A stretch of 64,000 nucleotides of DNA. It comes from Nocardiopsis flavescens. GTDB lineage: Bacteria; Actinomycetota; Actinomycetes; Streptosporangiales; Streptosporangiaceae. Where the stretch lies: NCBI RefSeq assembly GCF_900141985.1, contig NZ_FQZK01000007.1:1-64000 (forward strand). Direction: 5' to 3'. Below are positions 52,856 through 63,129 of this stretch, in pieces. The translations under genes were made by a program, and so were the position numbers. How positions within the stretch are numbered: position 1 is the first letter of the stretch; each line of letters begins with the position of its first letter. The notes under the pieces were generated by a model. That model made no database searches and was not told the DNA's origin. It saw only the letters and a list, made by a program, of their open reading frames with translations.

Positions 52856-54496
52856 TTACTTCCCGCCCTTGGCGACCTTGATGGTCTCCTGGCCGACGTT
52901 CTCCTCTTCGAGCGCCTCGGACTCGGCCTCGGTGCCCAGCAGGGAGCCGGAGGAGGTCTGGAAACCCTGCTTGAACTTGTCGAGCGCGACCTCCAGGGCC
53001 TGCTCGGTCTCGCTCTCGAACTTCCCGCCCTCGCGGACGGTGTCCAGGACGCCGGTGTGCTCGCGGTCGAGGAAGTCCAGGAAGTCGTCCTCAAAGCGGC
53101 GCACGTCCTCGACCGGGACGTCGTCGATGCGGCCGGTGGTGCCCATCCAGATGGAGACGACCTGCTTCTCCATCGCGAAGGGCGAGTACTGGCCCTGCTT
53201 GAGCAGCTCCATGAGGCGGGCGCCGCGGGCGAGCTGCTGCTTGGACACGGCGTCCAGGTCGGAGCTGAACGCGGAGAACGCCTCCAGCTCGCGGTACTGG
53301 GCCAGGCCCAGCCGCAGGGTGCCGGAGACCTTCTTCATCGCCTTGGTCTGGGCCGCGCCGCCGACTCGCGAGACCGAGATACCGACGTCGATGGCCGGAC
53401 GCTGACCCTGGTTGAACAGGTCGGAGTCCAGGAAGACCTGGCCGTCGGTGATGGAGATGACGTTGGTGGGGATGTACGCCGAGACGTCGCCCGCCTTGGT
53501 CTCGATGATCGGCAGGGCCGTCAGCGAGCCCTTGCCCAGCTCGTCGGAGAGCTTGGCGCAGCGCTCCAGGAGGCGGGAGTGCAGGTAGAAGACGTCGCCC
53601 GGGTAGGCCTCGCGGCCCGGCGGGCGGCGCAGCAGCAGGGAGACGGCGCGGTAGGCCTCGGCCTGCTTGGTCAGGTCGTCGAAGACGATGAGGACGTGCT
53701 TGCCCTCGTACATCCAGTGCTGGCCCAGGGCCGAACCCGTGTAGGGGGCGAGGTACTTGAAGCCCGCGGCGTCGGAGGCCGGAGCGGCGACGATGGTGGT
53801 GTACTCCATCGCGCCGGCCTCTTCGAGGGCACCGCGCACGCTGGCGATGGTCGAGCCCTTCTGGCCGACCGCGACGTAGATGCAGCGCACCTGCTTGTCG
53901 GGGTCGCCGGACTCCCAGTTCGCCTTCTGGTTGATGATCGCGTCGACGCAGACCGCGGTCTTGCCGGTCTGCCGGTCGCCGATGACCAGCTGGCGCTGGC
54001 CACGGCCGATCGGGGTCATCGAGTCGATCGCCTTGATACCGGTCTGCAGCGGCTCGTGGACGGGCTTGCGCTCCATCACGGTCGCGGCCTGCAGCTCCAG
54101 CTCGCGGCGGTCGGTGGCCTCGATCTCGCCCTTGCCGTCGATGGGGGCGCCCAGGGGGTCCACCACGCGGCCGAGGAACTTGTCGCCCACCGGGACCGAG
54201 AGGAGCTGTCCGGTGCGGCGCACCTTCTGGCCCTCCTCGATACCGGTGAAGTCGCCCAGTACAACGGCACCGATCTCGCCGATCTCGAGGTTCTGGGCCA
54301 GGCCCAGGGTTCCGTCCTCGAACTTCAGCAGCTCGTTCGCCATCGCCGAGGGGAGACCGCCGACGCGGGCGATGCCGTCACCGGAGTAGGTGACGGTACC
54401 GACCTCTTCCGCGCGGGTTGCCTCAGGCTCGTACGACTGGACGAAGCGCTGCAGCGCGTCCCGGATCTCGTCCGGCCGGATCGTCAGCTCCGCCAT
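52856..54496 (-). CDS. atpA: F1Fo ATP synthase alpha subunit
   Basis: The 546-residue nucleotide-binding subunit has Walker A GDRQTGKT (173-180) and the family signature [14 protein letters not shown]. The C-terminal tail beyond about residue 510 is longer than in E. coli; extended alpha tails in mycobacteria have been linked to suppression of ATP hydrolysis, which may hold here. The gap from atpH is 65 bases. Confidence 0.98.
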   Translation of the reverse strand: MAELTIRPDEIRDALQRFVQSYEPEATRAEEVGTVTYSGDGIARVGGLPSAMANELLKFEDGTLGLAQNLEIGEIGAVVLGDFTGIEEGQKVRRTGQLLSVPVGDKFLGRVVDPLGAPIDGKGEIEATDRRELELQAATVMERKPVHEPLQTGIKAIDSMTPIGRGQRQLVIGDRQTGKTAVCVDAIINQKANWESGDPDKQVRCIYVAVGQKGSTIASVRGALEEAGAMEYTTIVAAPASDAAGFKYLAPYTGSALGQHWMYEGKHVLIVFDDLTKQAEAYRAVSLLLRRPPGREAYPGDVFYLHSRLLERCAKLSDELGKGSLTALPIIETKAGDVSAYIPTNVISITDGQVFLDSDLFNQGQRPAIDVGISVSRVGGAAQTKAMKKVSGTLRLGLAQYRELEAFSAFSSDLDAVSKQQLARGARLMELLKQGQYSPFAMEKQVVSIWMGTTGRIDDVPVEDVRRFEDDFLDFLDREHTGVLDTVREGGKFESETEQALEVALDKFKQGFQTSSGSLLGTEAESEALEEENVGQETIKVAKGGK

Positions 54497-54561
54497 CTCT
54501 ACGTTGTCCTTGCTCTCAAGTGGCGCCTGACCGGCGCCGTGCGTACATGCCTTGCGTTCTG

Positions 54562-55385
54562 TCAGCCGGCCAGACGGCGCTGGGCCTCGGCGATACGCCC
54601 GGCGATGGTCCCGTCGATGACCTCGTCACCCACCTGGATGGACAGGCCACCCACGATTTCGGGGGCGACCTCGGTGTTCAGGTGGATGTCGCGGCCGTAG
54701 GCGCGCGTGAGGGCGGCCCCCAGCCGGGACTGCTGGTCCTCGCTCAGGGGGACGGCGCTGCGGACGACCGCGACGTAGCGCTTGGCGCGCTCGGCGACGA
54801 TCCGCCCGTAGTTCTCCAGCGCCCGCTCCAGGTTACGTCCCCTGGGGCGGTTGACCGCTTCACCGACCAGGACCATCGTCGCGGGGTCCGCCTTGCCCGA
54901 GAGCAGCTCCTCCAGAAGAGAGGTCTTGTGCTCCGGAGCGACGCCCTCACGGGTCAGGGCGTCGCGAAGCCGGGGCTGGGAGGAGACGATCCGCTCGAAG
55001 CGGAACAGCTCGTCCTCCAGCCGGTCCAGGGCGGCGGCGCTGCGCAGGGAGGCGACGGTCGCGTAGACCGCCATGCGCTCCAGCGCGTCCACGAGGTCCC
55101 GGCCGCTCGACCAGCGGGCCGAGACGACGTCGCCGACCACCAGGACGGCCGACGGGGACACCTTGGTCTCCAGGAGCCGCCCGGTCAGGCCCGACTTGGC
55201 CTCGGCCGGGTTCGCCGGGTCGGCGAGCCAGCGGCGGAGCGAGTGCTCCGCGGTGATGAGGCCCACCACCTGGAACAGCTCCTGGCCGAGGGCGATTCCG
55301 CTGCCGGTCGTGCTGACCGACGCCAGGACGTTCTCGTCCAGGCGCCGGGTCACCTCGACCAGCGACGTGCGGCTGGTCCCACGCA

Positions 55386-55386
<1 letters not shown>
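54562..55386 (-). CDS. atpH: F1Fo ATP synthase delta subunit
   Basis: The 274-residue peripheral-stalk subunit is about 100 residues longer than the E. coli delta protein, as is usual in actinobacteria, with the OSCP-like C-terminal part ending [22 protein letters not shown]. The ATG overlaps the last base of the atpF stop (TGATG), so the two are translationally coupled. Confidence 0.96.
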
Positions 55387-55949
<563 letters not shown>

Positions 55950-55982
55950 TCAGTCGCCATCAATACGGTTGACAGGAACTGG

Positions 55983-56201
55983 TCAGACGGCGAACGCGAG
56001 AACGAAGCCCAGAATGGCGAGGGCCTCGATGAGCGCGAAACCGAGGTAGATGTTGATCTGCAGCGGGCCGCGGGCCTCGGGCTGGCGGGCGATCGCCTGC
56101 ATGCCCATACCGAACACGAGGCCCACGCCGATGCCGGCGCCGATGACGCTGATGCCGTAACCAACGGTGTTGATGCTGCCGGTGAGAGCGGCGATGTCCA
56201 T
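55983..56201 (-). CDS. atpE: F1Fo ATP synthase c subunit
   Basis: The 72-residue rotor-ring subunit has two membrane helices, the polar loop ARQPEARG and the proton-binding E59 in FALIEALAI. This is the site region targeted by bedaquiline in mycobacteria. There is no sodium-binding signature, so a proton-driven ring is expected. It is normally made in excess; the 127-base atpB-atpE gap may carry the stronger ribosome site. Confidence 0.98.
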   Translation of the reverse strand: MDIAALTGSINTVGYGISVIGAGIGVGLVFGMGMQAIARQPEARGPLQINIYLGFALIEALAILGFVLAFAV

Positions 56202-56328
56202 GCTGTTTCCTTACTCGACGTCCGGCGTCACGTTATGGCGTTGGATCGGTGCGCCGGGGTTTACGGGTCTGCACGCCTCGAAACCGTCCCCGTTCCTCAG
56301 GGAGGGGGAGGGGAGGAACGAGGAGTCC

Positions 56329-57171
56329 TTAGTGGGCTGCTTCGAGGGACTGGTTGAGGTACAGGCTGGCCAGGAGCGTGAAGATGAACGCCTGGACCAC
56401 CATGATCAGGATCTCGAAGACGAAGAAGACGAGGTATCCGACCAGCGCGGCGCCCGAGAAGAGCACGGACACGGTGGAGAGCACCGGTCCCGCGGTCAGA
56501 TTGAGCATGTACCAGCCGCCGTAGGCGAACACGGCCAGCAGCAGGCTGCCCGCGAACATCGTCGCGAACAGACGCAGGGCGTGCGTCACCGGGCGGATGA
56601 TGAAGACCGAGAGGAACTCGATCGGCGTGACCAGCACGTAGATCGGCTTGGGCATGCCGGGCGGGAAGATCTGGTTCTTCACGTAGCCCCAGCCGCCCTG
56701 GTGCTTCATGCCGACCACCAGGGTCATCAGGTAGATGACCAGGGAGAGCATGGCGGGGAAGGCCAGGTTGCTGTTCACCGGGAGCAGGCCCGGGATCAGG
56801 CCCGTGAAGTTCATCAGCAGGATGAAGGAGAAGATCGCCGTCAAGAACGGGAGGAAGCGGTCGCCCTTGGCACCCATGATCGGGCGGGAGATCTGGTCCC
56901 GGATGAAGAGCACGAGCATCTCTCCGACGCTCTGCCTGCGCCCGGGGACGAGGCTCAGCTTCTTGCTGAACCACGACCACAGGAGCAGGGTGGCGCCGAC
57001 CGCGATGAGCAGCAGGACCATGTACAGGTCGATGCCCGCACTGCCGGGAATGCCGCCATACCACGGCTCGGGGAAGAACATCCCGACGGTGGGAGCCTCG
57101 AACCCGCAACCGTTGTCTCCGAAGAGGTGGCAACCCTCTTCGGCCGCGAGAATGCGCACGTCAGCACTCAC
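56329..57171 (-). CDS. atpB: F1Fo ATP synthase a subunit
   Basis: The 280-residue membrane subunit has about five hydrophobic helices and the essential arginine in HALRLFATMFAG, which releases protons from the c-ring. The N-terminal part (GCHLFGDNGCGFEAPTVG) contains cysteines and lies outside. It starts 99 bases after the AtpZ/AtpI-like gene, first of the structural subunits. Confidence 0.97.
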   Translation of the reverse strand: MSADVRILAAEEGCHLFGDNGCGFEAPTVGMFFPEPWYGGIPGSAGIDLYMVLLLIAVGATLLLWSWFSKKLSLVPGRRQSVGEMLVLFIRDQISRPIMGAKGDRFLPFLTAIFSFILLMNFTGLIPGLLPVNSNLAFPAMLSLVIYLMTLVVGMKHQGGWGYVKNQIFPPGMPKPIYVLVTPIEFLSVFIIRPVTHALRLFATMFAGSLLLAVFAYGGWYMLNLTAGPVLSTVSVLFSGAALVGYLVFFVFEILIMVVQAFIFTLLASLYLNQSLEAAH

Positions 57172-57270
57172 GGCGAATCCTTTCGTCGTGACGCAAGAAA
57201 GCCTCGTTGATGGTTGTGACAGGGGTCGGCCGGGCGGGGGACCGCAGCGACGTCACCCTTGCGGAAGAGT

Positions 57271-57498
57271 TCAGACCTGACGTGTCTTGACGACGATCAG
57301 GTACACGGCACCGGCCACGCCGAGCACCGATCCGATGGGCAGGAAGAGCGCCCGAAAGCCTAAAAGCTCGTCCAGGCCCCAGCCGATCCCTCCCCACACC
57401 AGGACACCCGCGATGAGGGTGGAGAAGAGCTTCCAGCCGTCGGATTCGCTGGGCATGCCGGCGCCTCCGCTGGCCTGCTTGCTCGGCTCGACGCTCAT
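57271..57498 (-). CDS. AtpZ/AtpI-like small membrane protein
   Basis: The 75-residue protein has two predicted membrane segments (about 25-42 and 50-68) separated by the short loop DELLGFRALF, like the AtpZ/AtpI family linked to ATP synthase assembly or cation transport. The Gly-rich WGGIGWGLDELLG segment is characteristic of the family. Its function here is unproven. It lies between the second I-type protein gene and atpB, and all run on the same strand. Confidence 0.85.
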   Translation of the reverse strand: MSVEPSKQASGGAGMPSESDGWKLFSTLIAGVLVWGGIGWGLDELLGFRALFLPIGSVLGVAGAVYLIVVKTRQV

Positions 57499-57603
57499 CT
57501 CGCTCCGGGGTGCGACGTGGGGAAGGTTTCGGGGGTCTGTTCACCCGCCTACCGGGTTCAAGTCTAGTGCCCCCGGCCGGCAGGGCTTCGCGAGGGTGCC
57601 TCA

Positions 57604-58026
57604 TCACGTGCTCTCCGACTCCTCGGAGGGGTCCACGTGCAGGATCTTCGCTTTGGAGGTCGCGTGGACCTGCCCGCCCAGCCAGACCACGACCACGGCG
57701 AGCGAGCTGTACACGAAGGCGTCGCTGTTCAGGCCCGCCATCAGGGGGCTGCGTCCCAGCGTCACCAGCAGCACTCCGAGCACGGCCGTCTTGACGACGA
57801 ACCCGCCCAGGCTGGCGGCGAGGAACAGGTCGGGGTTGCGACGCGTGACGAGGAGGACGGCCCACTGCCCCAGGCCGAAGCAGGCGAGGACGATGGCGAC
57901 CCCGAGGGCCGAGCTCAGCGCACCCGCCGTACCGGCGAACAGTGCGGACACCGCGATGGCCAGGGCTCCGCACGCGGCGCTGGGAAGCGCGGCGCCGCGG
58001 AGGATCCGGGCGTCGTGTTCCTGCAT
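57604..58026 (-). CDS. atpI: ATP synthase protein I-like membrane protein
   Basis: This 140-residue protein has four predicted membrane helices and a charged tail, matching the ATP synthase I family; Rv1303 holds this position before atpB in M. tuberculosis. It is the first gene of the ATP synthase operon and lies next to the promoter region at 58027-58140. AtpI is thought to help assemble the c-ring but is not essential in studied bacteria. Confidence 0.85.
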   Translation of the reverse strand: MQEHDARILRGAALPSAACGALAIAVSALFAGTAGALSSALGVAIVLACFGLGQWAVLLVTRRNPDLFLAASLGGFVVKTAVLGVLLVTLGRSPLMAGLNSDAFVYSSLAVVVVWLGGQVHATSKAKILHVDPSEESEST

Positions 58027-58068
58027 GACGAAGCTCCGTGGGAATCAGTGGGTCGGGCCTGCTCGTGA

Positions 58069-58096
58069 AAGCTATCACAAGGTTTTCGGTGCTGAA
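58069..58096 (-). promoter_or_regulatory. weak candidate promoter of the ATP synthase operon
   Basis: On the minus strand TTCAGC (58091-58096) and TAGCTT (58069-58074) are 16 bases apart, about 45 bases before the atpI start. The boxes are poor, but this is the only suitable AT-rich place. Confidence 0.3.
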
Positions 58097-58106
58097 TCCG
58101 GGGGTT

Positions 58107-58126
58107 CCTTAACGCGACCTTAACGC
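58107..58126. repeat. 11-base-period direct repeat upstream of the ATP synthase operon
   Basis: CCTTAACGC occurs at 58107-58115 and again at 58118-58126, exactly 11 bases apart (one helical turn), just upstream of the candidate promoter. On the transcribed side it reads GCGTTAAGG twice. This layout suits an OmpR/PhoP-type regulator. Confidence 0.5.
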
Positions 58127-58259
58127 CTTGGGAAACACCCGCTCCGCCCGTTTTTCAGGCCTTGTGTCACCTTGGCCACACCCTTCACGGCCAGCACCGG
58201 GGCCCCGGGCGCCCCGCACCGAAAAGGCCCTTGGACCCCTCTCCGAGGTCACAGTCCCC

Positions 58260-59411
58260 TCACCGTTTCACATCGTCCGCGGAACGGGCGCCGAGCGGCC
58301 GGTCCCAGGGCAGCAGGCCGCGCCGGCGCAGCCGGGGCAGGGCGATGAGGCCGACCGCGCAGACGGCCACCAGGGCCGTCACCGTCAGCACCACGAACGC
58401 GGAGTCGAACACCGACAGGGCCACCGCGGCGAAGGCCACGATCCCCGCCCACAGGTACATCAGCAGGACGGCGCGCACGTGGCTGTGGCCCATGTCGAGC
58501 AGCCGGTGGTGCAGGTGGCCGCGGTCCGGGGCGAACGGGGACTTCCCGGCCAGGGTGCGGCGCAGTACCGCCAGGACCAGGTCGGCCAGCGGCAGGGCGA
58601 TGACGAGCAGCGGCAGCGCGATGGGCAGGAACACCACCAGTCCGGAGTTGAACTCCTCGCGGGCGGTGTTGGCGTCGAACTGGCCGGTCACCGTGATGGT
58701 GATGGAGGTGAGCAGCAGGCCCAGCAGCATGGAGCCGGTGTCGCCCATGAACACCTTGGCGGGGTGGAAGTTGTGGCAGAGGAACCCGACGCAGGCGCCG
58801 GCGAGGATGATCGCGATCATCGCCGGGTACGACTGGCGGACGAACCCCTGTTCCACCGCCACCACGTAGTAGTAGGCGAAGAAGGCCAGGGCCGAGATGC
58901 CGACGATGCCCGCGGCCAGGCCGTCCAGGCCGTCGGCGAAGTTGACCGCGTTGATGGTCACCACGATGAGCAGCACCGAGACCAGCGCGCCCAGCCAGGG
59001 GCCGAGCGAGAGCTGGGTGCCGGGCAGCGGCAGCCAGAGCAGCTGCACGCCCTTGGCGACGAGGATGCCCGCCGCGGCGACCTGGCCGGCGAGCTTGCTG
59101 ACCGGGCCCATCCCCCAACGGTCGTCGATGACGCCGATGACCGTGATGAGGCCGCCCGCCAGCAGCAGGCCGATCCAGGTGTCGGCGACGAACACGTTCT
59201 GCAGGTGCGGCAGCTGGGCCGAGAGCAGCAGGGCGACCGCGAACCCGCCGTAGATGGCGAGTCCGCCCAGCCGGGGGATGGGTTCGGTGTGCACGTCGCG
59301 GTCGCGCACCGGCGGGGTGGCGCCGAAGGCGATCGCGAACTTGCGCACCAGCGGAACGAGCAGGTACGTCACCGCGGCGGCGATGATGAAGGTGAGCGCG
59401 TACTCCCGCAC
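58260..59411 (-). CDS. wecA: WecA-type undecaprenyl-phosphate GlcNAc-1-phosphate transferase
   Basis: The 383-residue polytopic protein (about 11 membrane helices) moves GlcNAc-1-phosphate from UDP-GlcNAc to polyprenyl phosphate, starting arabinogalactan-linker or wall-polymer synthesis. Motifs are DDRWG, NAVNFADGLDGLA, VFMGDTGS and APDRGHLHHRLL, the last distinguishing it from MraY. The start is GTG at 59411. M. tuberculosis Rv1302 (rfe/wecA) occupies the same place before the ATP synthase genes. Confidence 0.93.
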   Translation of the reverse strand: MREYALTFIIAAAVTYLLVPLVRKFAIAFGATPPVRDRDVHTEPIPRLGGLAIYGGFAVALLLSAQLPHLQNVFVADTWIGLLLAGGLITVIGVIDDRWGMGPVSKLAGQVAAAGILVAKGVQLLWLPLPGTQLSLGPWLGALVSVLLIVVTINAVNFADGLDGLAAGIVGISALAFFAYYYVVAVEQGFVRQSYPAMIAIILAGACVGFLCHNFHPAKVFMGDTGSMLLGLLLTSITITVTGQFDANTAREEFNSGLVVFLPIALPLLVIALPLADLVLAVLRRTLAGKSPFAPDRGHLHHRLLDMGHSHVRAVLLMYLWAGIVAFAAVALSVFDSAFVVLTVTALVAVCAVGLIALPRLRRRGLLPWDRPLGARSADDVKR

Positions 59412-59455
59412 TGCCTGGCCCTTCTGTCTCTGAGCGGGGGGCTGCCGGGGACCGG

Positions 59456-60442
59456 TCAGTCGCGGTCGGGTGCCTCGGAGGTCCGCGCGCCGTCGTCGGC
59501 GGGGGCCTTGTCGGCGGGTGCGGCGTCCGCGGCCGTGTCCGCCCCGTCGGCCGCGCCGGGCGCAGGTGCGCCGGTGGCCGGGTCGGTGGCGGGGGCCTCC
59601 GCCGGAGCGGCGCCCTCGGCGGGCGCACCGTCGACGGGCCGGTCCGGGTCGGGGACGGGGGCCTCACCCGCGGGGGCGGGCGCCTCGGCGGCCGGGGCGG
59701 TGTCCGCAGCGGTGTCCGCGGTCGGGGACTCCCCCGCCGGGGCGGAGCCCCCGGCGGGCGCGGTGCCGGCCTTGGGCCGGGCCGGGCCCTTGCGCAGCTC
59801 GCCGATGACGGTGCCGCACACCTCGCGCAGCCGCTCGATGGAGATGGCACCGCTGCGCAGCACCCGCGGCACCGCGTAGGTCAGGTCGACGATCGTGGAG
59901 GGCACCGACGACTCCGTCGCCCCGCCGTCGAGGTAGACGGCGATGTCCTCCTCGCCCAGCTGCGCGACGGCGTCGGCGGCCTCGGTCGCCGCCGGGCTGC
60001 CCGACTTGTTGGCGCTGCTGACCGCCATCGGGCCCGTCTCCCGGAGCAGGTCCAGGGCGACCTGGTCCATGGGCATGCGCACCGCGACGGTGCCCTTGGT
60101 GTCGCCCAGGTCCCAGGACAGGCTGGGGGTGGCGGCGCACACGAGGGTGAGCGGGCCGGGCCAGAACTCGTCCATGAGGTCGCGGCCGAACCGGCCGAGG
60201 TCGTCCACGAGGGCCATCGCCGCGCGGGTCGAGCCGACCAGCACGGGCGGGGGCATCTCGCGGCCCCGGCCCTTGGCCGCCAGCAGGCCCGCCACGGCCT
60301 TGGGGTTGAAGGCGTCGGCGCCGATGCCGTACACGGTGTCCGTGGGCAGCACGACCAGCTCGCCTCGGCGGACCGCGGACGCGGCGTCGGCGATGCCGTC
60401 CTTGCGGGCGGTCTCGTCCGCGCAGTCGTAGATGCGGCTCAC
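59456..60442 (-). CDS. threonylcarbamoyl-AMP synthase (Sua5/YrdC) with a long disordered tail
   Basis: This 328-residue protein makes threonylcarbamoyl-AMP for the t6A37 modification of tRNA. The YrdC domain covers about residues 1-215 with VVLPTDTVYGIGADA, KGRGREMPPPVLVG, WPGPLTLV, VRMP and SSANKSG. From residue 221 to the end is a low-complexity tail of Ala, Pro, Asp, Glu, Gly and Thr, about 108 residues, not related to the Sua5 domain and with no membrane segment. The gene lies 71 bases after prmC; its order matches Rv1301. Confidence 0.94.
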   Translation of the reverse strand: MSRIYDCADETARKDGIADAASAVRRGELVVLPTDTVYGIGADAFNPKAVAGLLAAKGRGREMPPPVLVGSTRAAMALVDDLGRFGRDLMDEFWPGPLTLVCAATPSLSWDLGDTKGTVAVRMPMDQVALDLLRETGPMAVSSANKSGSPAATEAADAVAQLGEEDIAVYLDGGATESSVPSTIVDLTYAVPRVLRSGAISIERLREVCGTVIGELRKGPARPKAGTAPAGGSAPAGESPTADTAADTAPAAEAPAPAGEAPVPDPDRPVDGAPAEGAAPAEAPATDPATGAPAPGAADGADTAADAAPADKAPADDGARTSEAPDRD

Positions 60443-60513
60443 CTGCGTTCACCTCGTTCTCGAACGGGCGGACCGGGCGGTGCCGGTCCGGGGCGGGGTA
60501 GGGACGACCGGGG

Positions 60514-61373
60514 TCAGTTCTCGTGGTCGGCCCGGCGCATGACCACGAAGCGGTCACGCCTGGCCAAATCCTTGCGGTTGAGGACGTCGCGCCAGCCCCG
60601 GTCCTCGGGGAACAGCCAGGGGATGTCGATGCCCTGGCCGTCGTGGTGCTCCACGGCCATGGCTCCGCCGGGGCGCAGGAGCCTGCGGCCGACCGCCTCC
60701 AGGTCGCGGATCATGTCCAGGCCGTCCTCGCCCGACCACAGGGCGGGGGAAGGGTCGAAGTTGCGCACCTCGGGGGGGATGCCGTCGGCCTCCCGCGTGG
60801 GCACGTACGGCGGGTTGCTGATGAGCAGGTCCACCCGGCCGTCGAGCTCGGGCAGCGCGGTGCGCATGTCGCCGTGGTGCAGGGTCACCCGGTCGGCGTG
60901 GCCGCAGGCGTCGATGTTGCGCCGGGTCCACCCCAGGGCGACCGGGTCGATCTCCACGGTGTGCACCCGCGAGCGCGGGACCTCCTGGGCGATGGAGATG
61001 GCGATGGCGCCCGATCCGGCCCCCAGGTCCACGACCAGGGGGTCGGCGACGTCCATGGAGCGCAGCGTCTCGATGGCCCAGTCGACCATGATCTCGGTCT
61101 CGGGGCGGGGGACGAACACCCCCGGTCCGACCCGGAGTTCGAGGTAGCGGAAGTAGGCGCGCCCGGTGATGTGCTGGAGGGGCTCGCGGGCCTCGCGGCG
61201 GGCGACGCACTCCCAGTAGCGGGCGTCGAAGTCGGTGTCGGCGACCGTGTGCAGTTCCCCTCGACGGACACCGTGCACGAACGCCGCGAGTTCCTCGGCG
61301 TCCGTGCGAGGCGATGCGACGCCCGCGTCCGCGAGCCTCAGTGTCGCGCGGGCGACCTCGTCGAGAAGAAGGT

Positions 61374-61377
<4 letters not shown>
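60514..61377 (-). CDS. prmC: release-factor glutamine methyltransferase
   Basis: The 287-residue enzyme methylates the glutamine of the GGQ motif in release factors. It has an N-terminal helical domain, the SAM motif [14 protein letters not shown] and the substrate motif NPPYVP. The ATG overlaps the prfA stop (ATGA), so enzyme and substrate are made together. The C-terminal part ([13 protein letters not shown]) is of normal length. Confidence 0.97.
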
Positions 61378-62453
<1,076 letters not shown>

Positions 62454-62552
62454 CCCGTCTTGATTCGCGTGCCTCGCCTGCCGTGTCGCCCCCGCGGGGG
62501 CCGTGGGTCCCGCGGCGCCGGGGGTCCGGCGCCACGGGCGGAGCGGGCGGCG

Positions 62553-62765
62553 CTACTTGGTGCGCTTGCCGAAGCGCTTCTCGAAGCGGGCGACCCGGCC
62601 ACCGGTGTCGAGGATCTTCTGCTTGCCCGTGTAGAACGGGTGGCACTCGGAGCACACCTCGGCGCGGATCTTGCCTTCGGCCACCGTGCTGTGGGTCACG
62701 AAGTGGGCACCGCAGGTGCAGGTCACCTCGGTGGCGACGTACTCGGGGTGGATGTCGGCCTTCAT
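62553..62765 (-). CDS. rpmE: ribosomal protein bL31, zinc-binding form
   Basis: The 70-residue protein has the four cysteines of the zinc-containing form at C16, C18, C38 and C41 (CTCG and CSECHP). The zinc-free paralogue, usually made under zinc starvation, is not in the window. It starts the rpmE-prfA-prmC string. The order is the same as Rv1298-Rv1300. Confidence 0.97.
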   Translation of the reverse strand: MKADIHPEYVATEVTCTCGAHFVTHSTVAEGKIRAEVCSECHPFYTGKQKILDTGGRVARFEKRFGKRTK

Positions 62766-63129
62766 CGTGTGTCTCCTTGTTCATGCGCGACCGCCGGACG
62801 CACGCCTGACGCACCACCGCGCGGGTGGGGCGTCGTCGAGGTCATGCGCGAACCGGTGTCGCGGCGATCCAGGTAAGGGGCGGCGGGCTCCCGTGGAGGA
62901 GGGCCGACCGTATCCCCGGCTACCAGTTTGCCAGAACCACAACCGTGCCGTGACCGGTGTCTATTCCGTCGCCGGTTCCGCGGCCGGGCACCGGCGTCCC
63001 GGACATCCGCGCCCGGAGGGCGCGGGCCGGGTGCCCCCGGCCCGCACCGTGCCGGCGGTGGACCGGCGGGCCGGCCGGGTCCGGCGCCCGGCCCCGGACC
63101 CGGCCGCGACGGCCGCCGGCCCCCTTCCC
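62766..63129. other. intergenic region between rpmE and the lactate permease gene
   Basis: These 364 bases hold no credible gene. They contain the rpmE upstream region (left part) and, to the right, two strong hairpins: GCGGGCCGGG (63022-63031) with CCCGGCCCGC (63036-63045), and the one at 63073-63105. Confidence 0.6.
63073..63105 (-). terminator. terminator of the lactate permease gene
   Basis: GGCCGGGTCCGG (63073-63084) pairs with CCGGACCCGGCC (63094-63105), a perfect 12-bp stem with a 9-base loop, 24 bases after the permease stop on the minus strand. A second 10-bp hairpin follows at 63022-63045. Confidence 0.75.
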
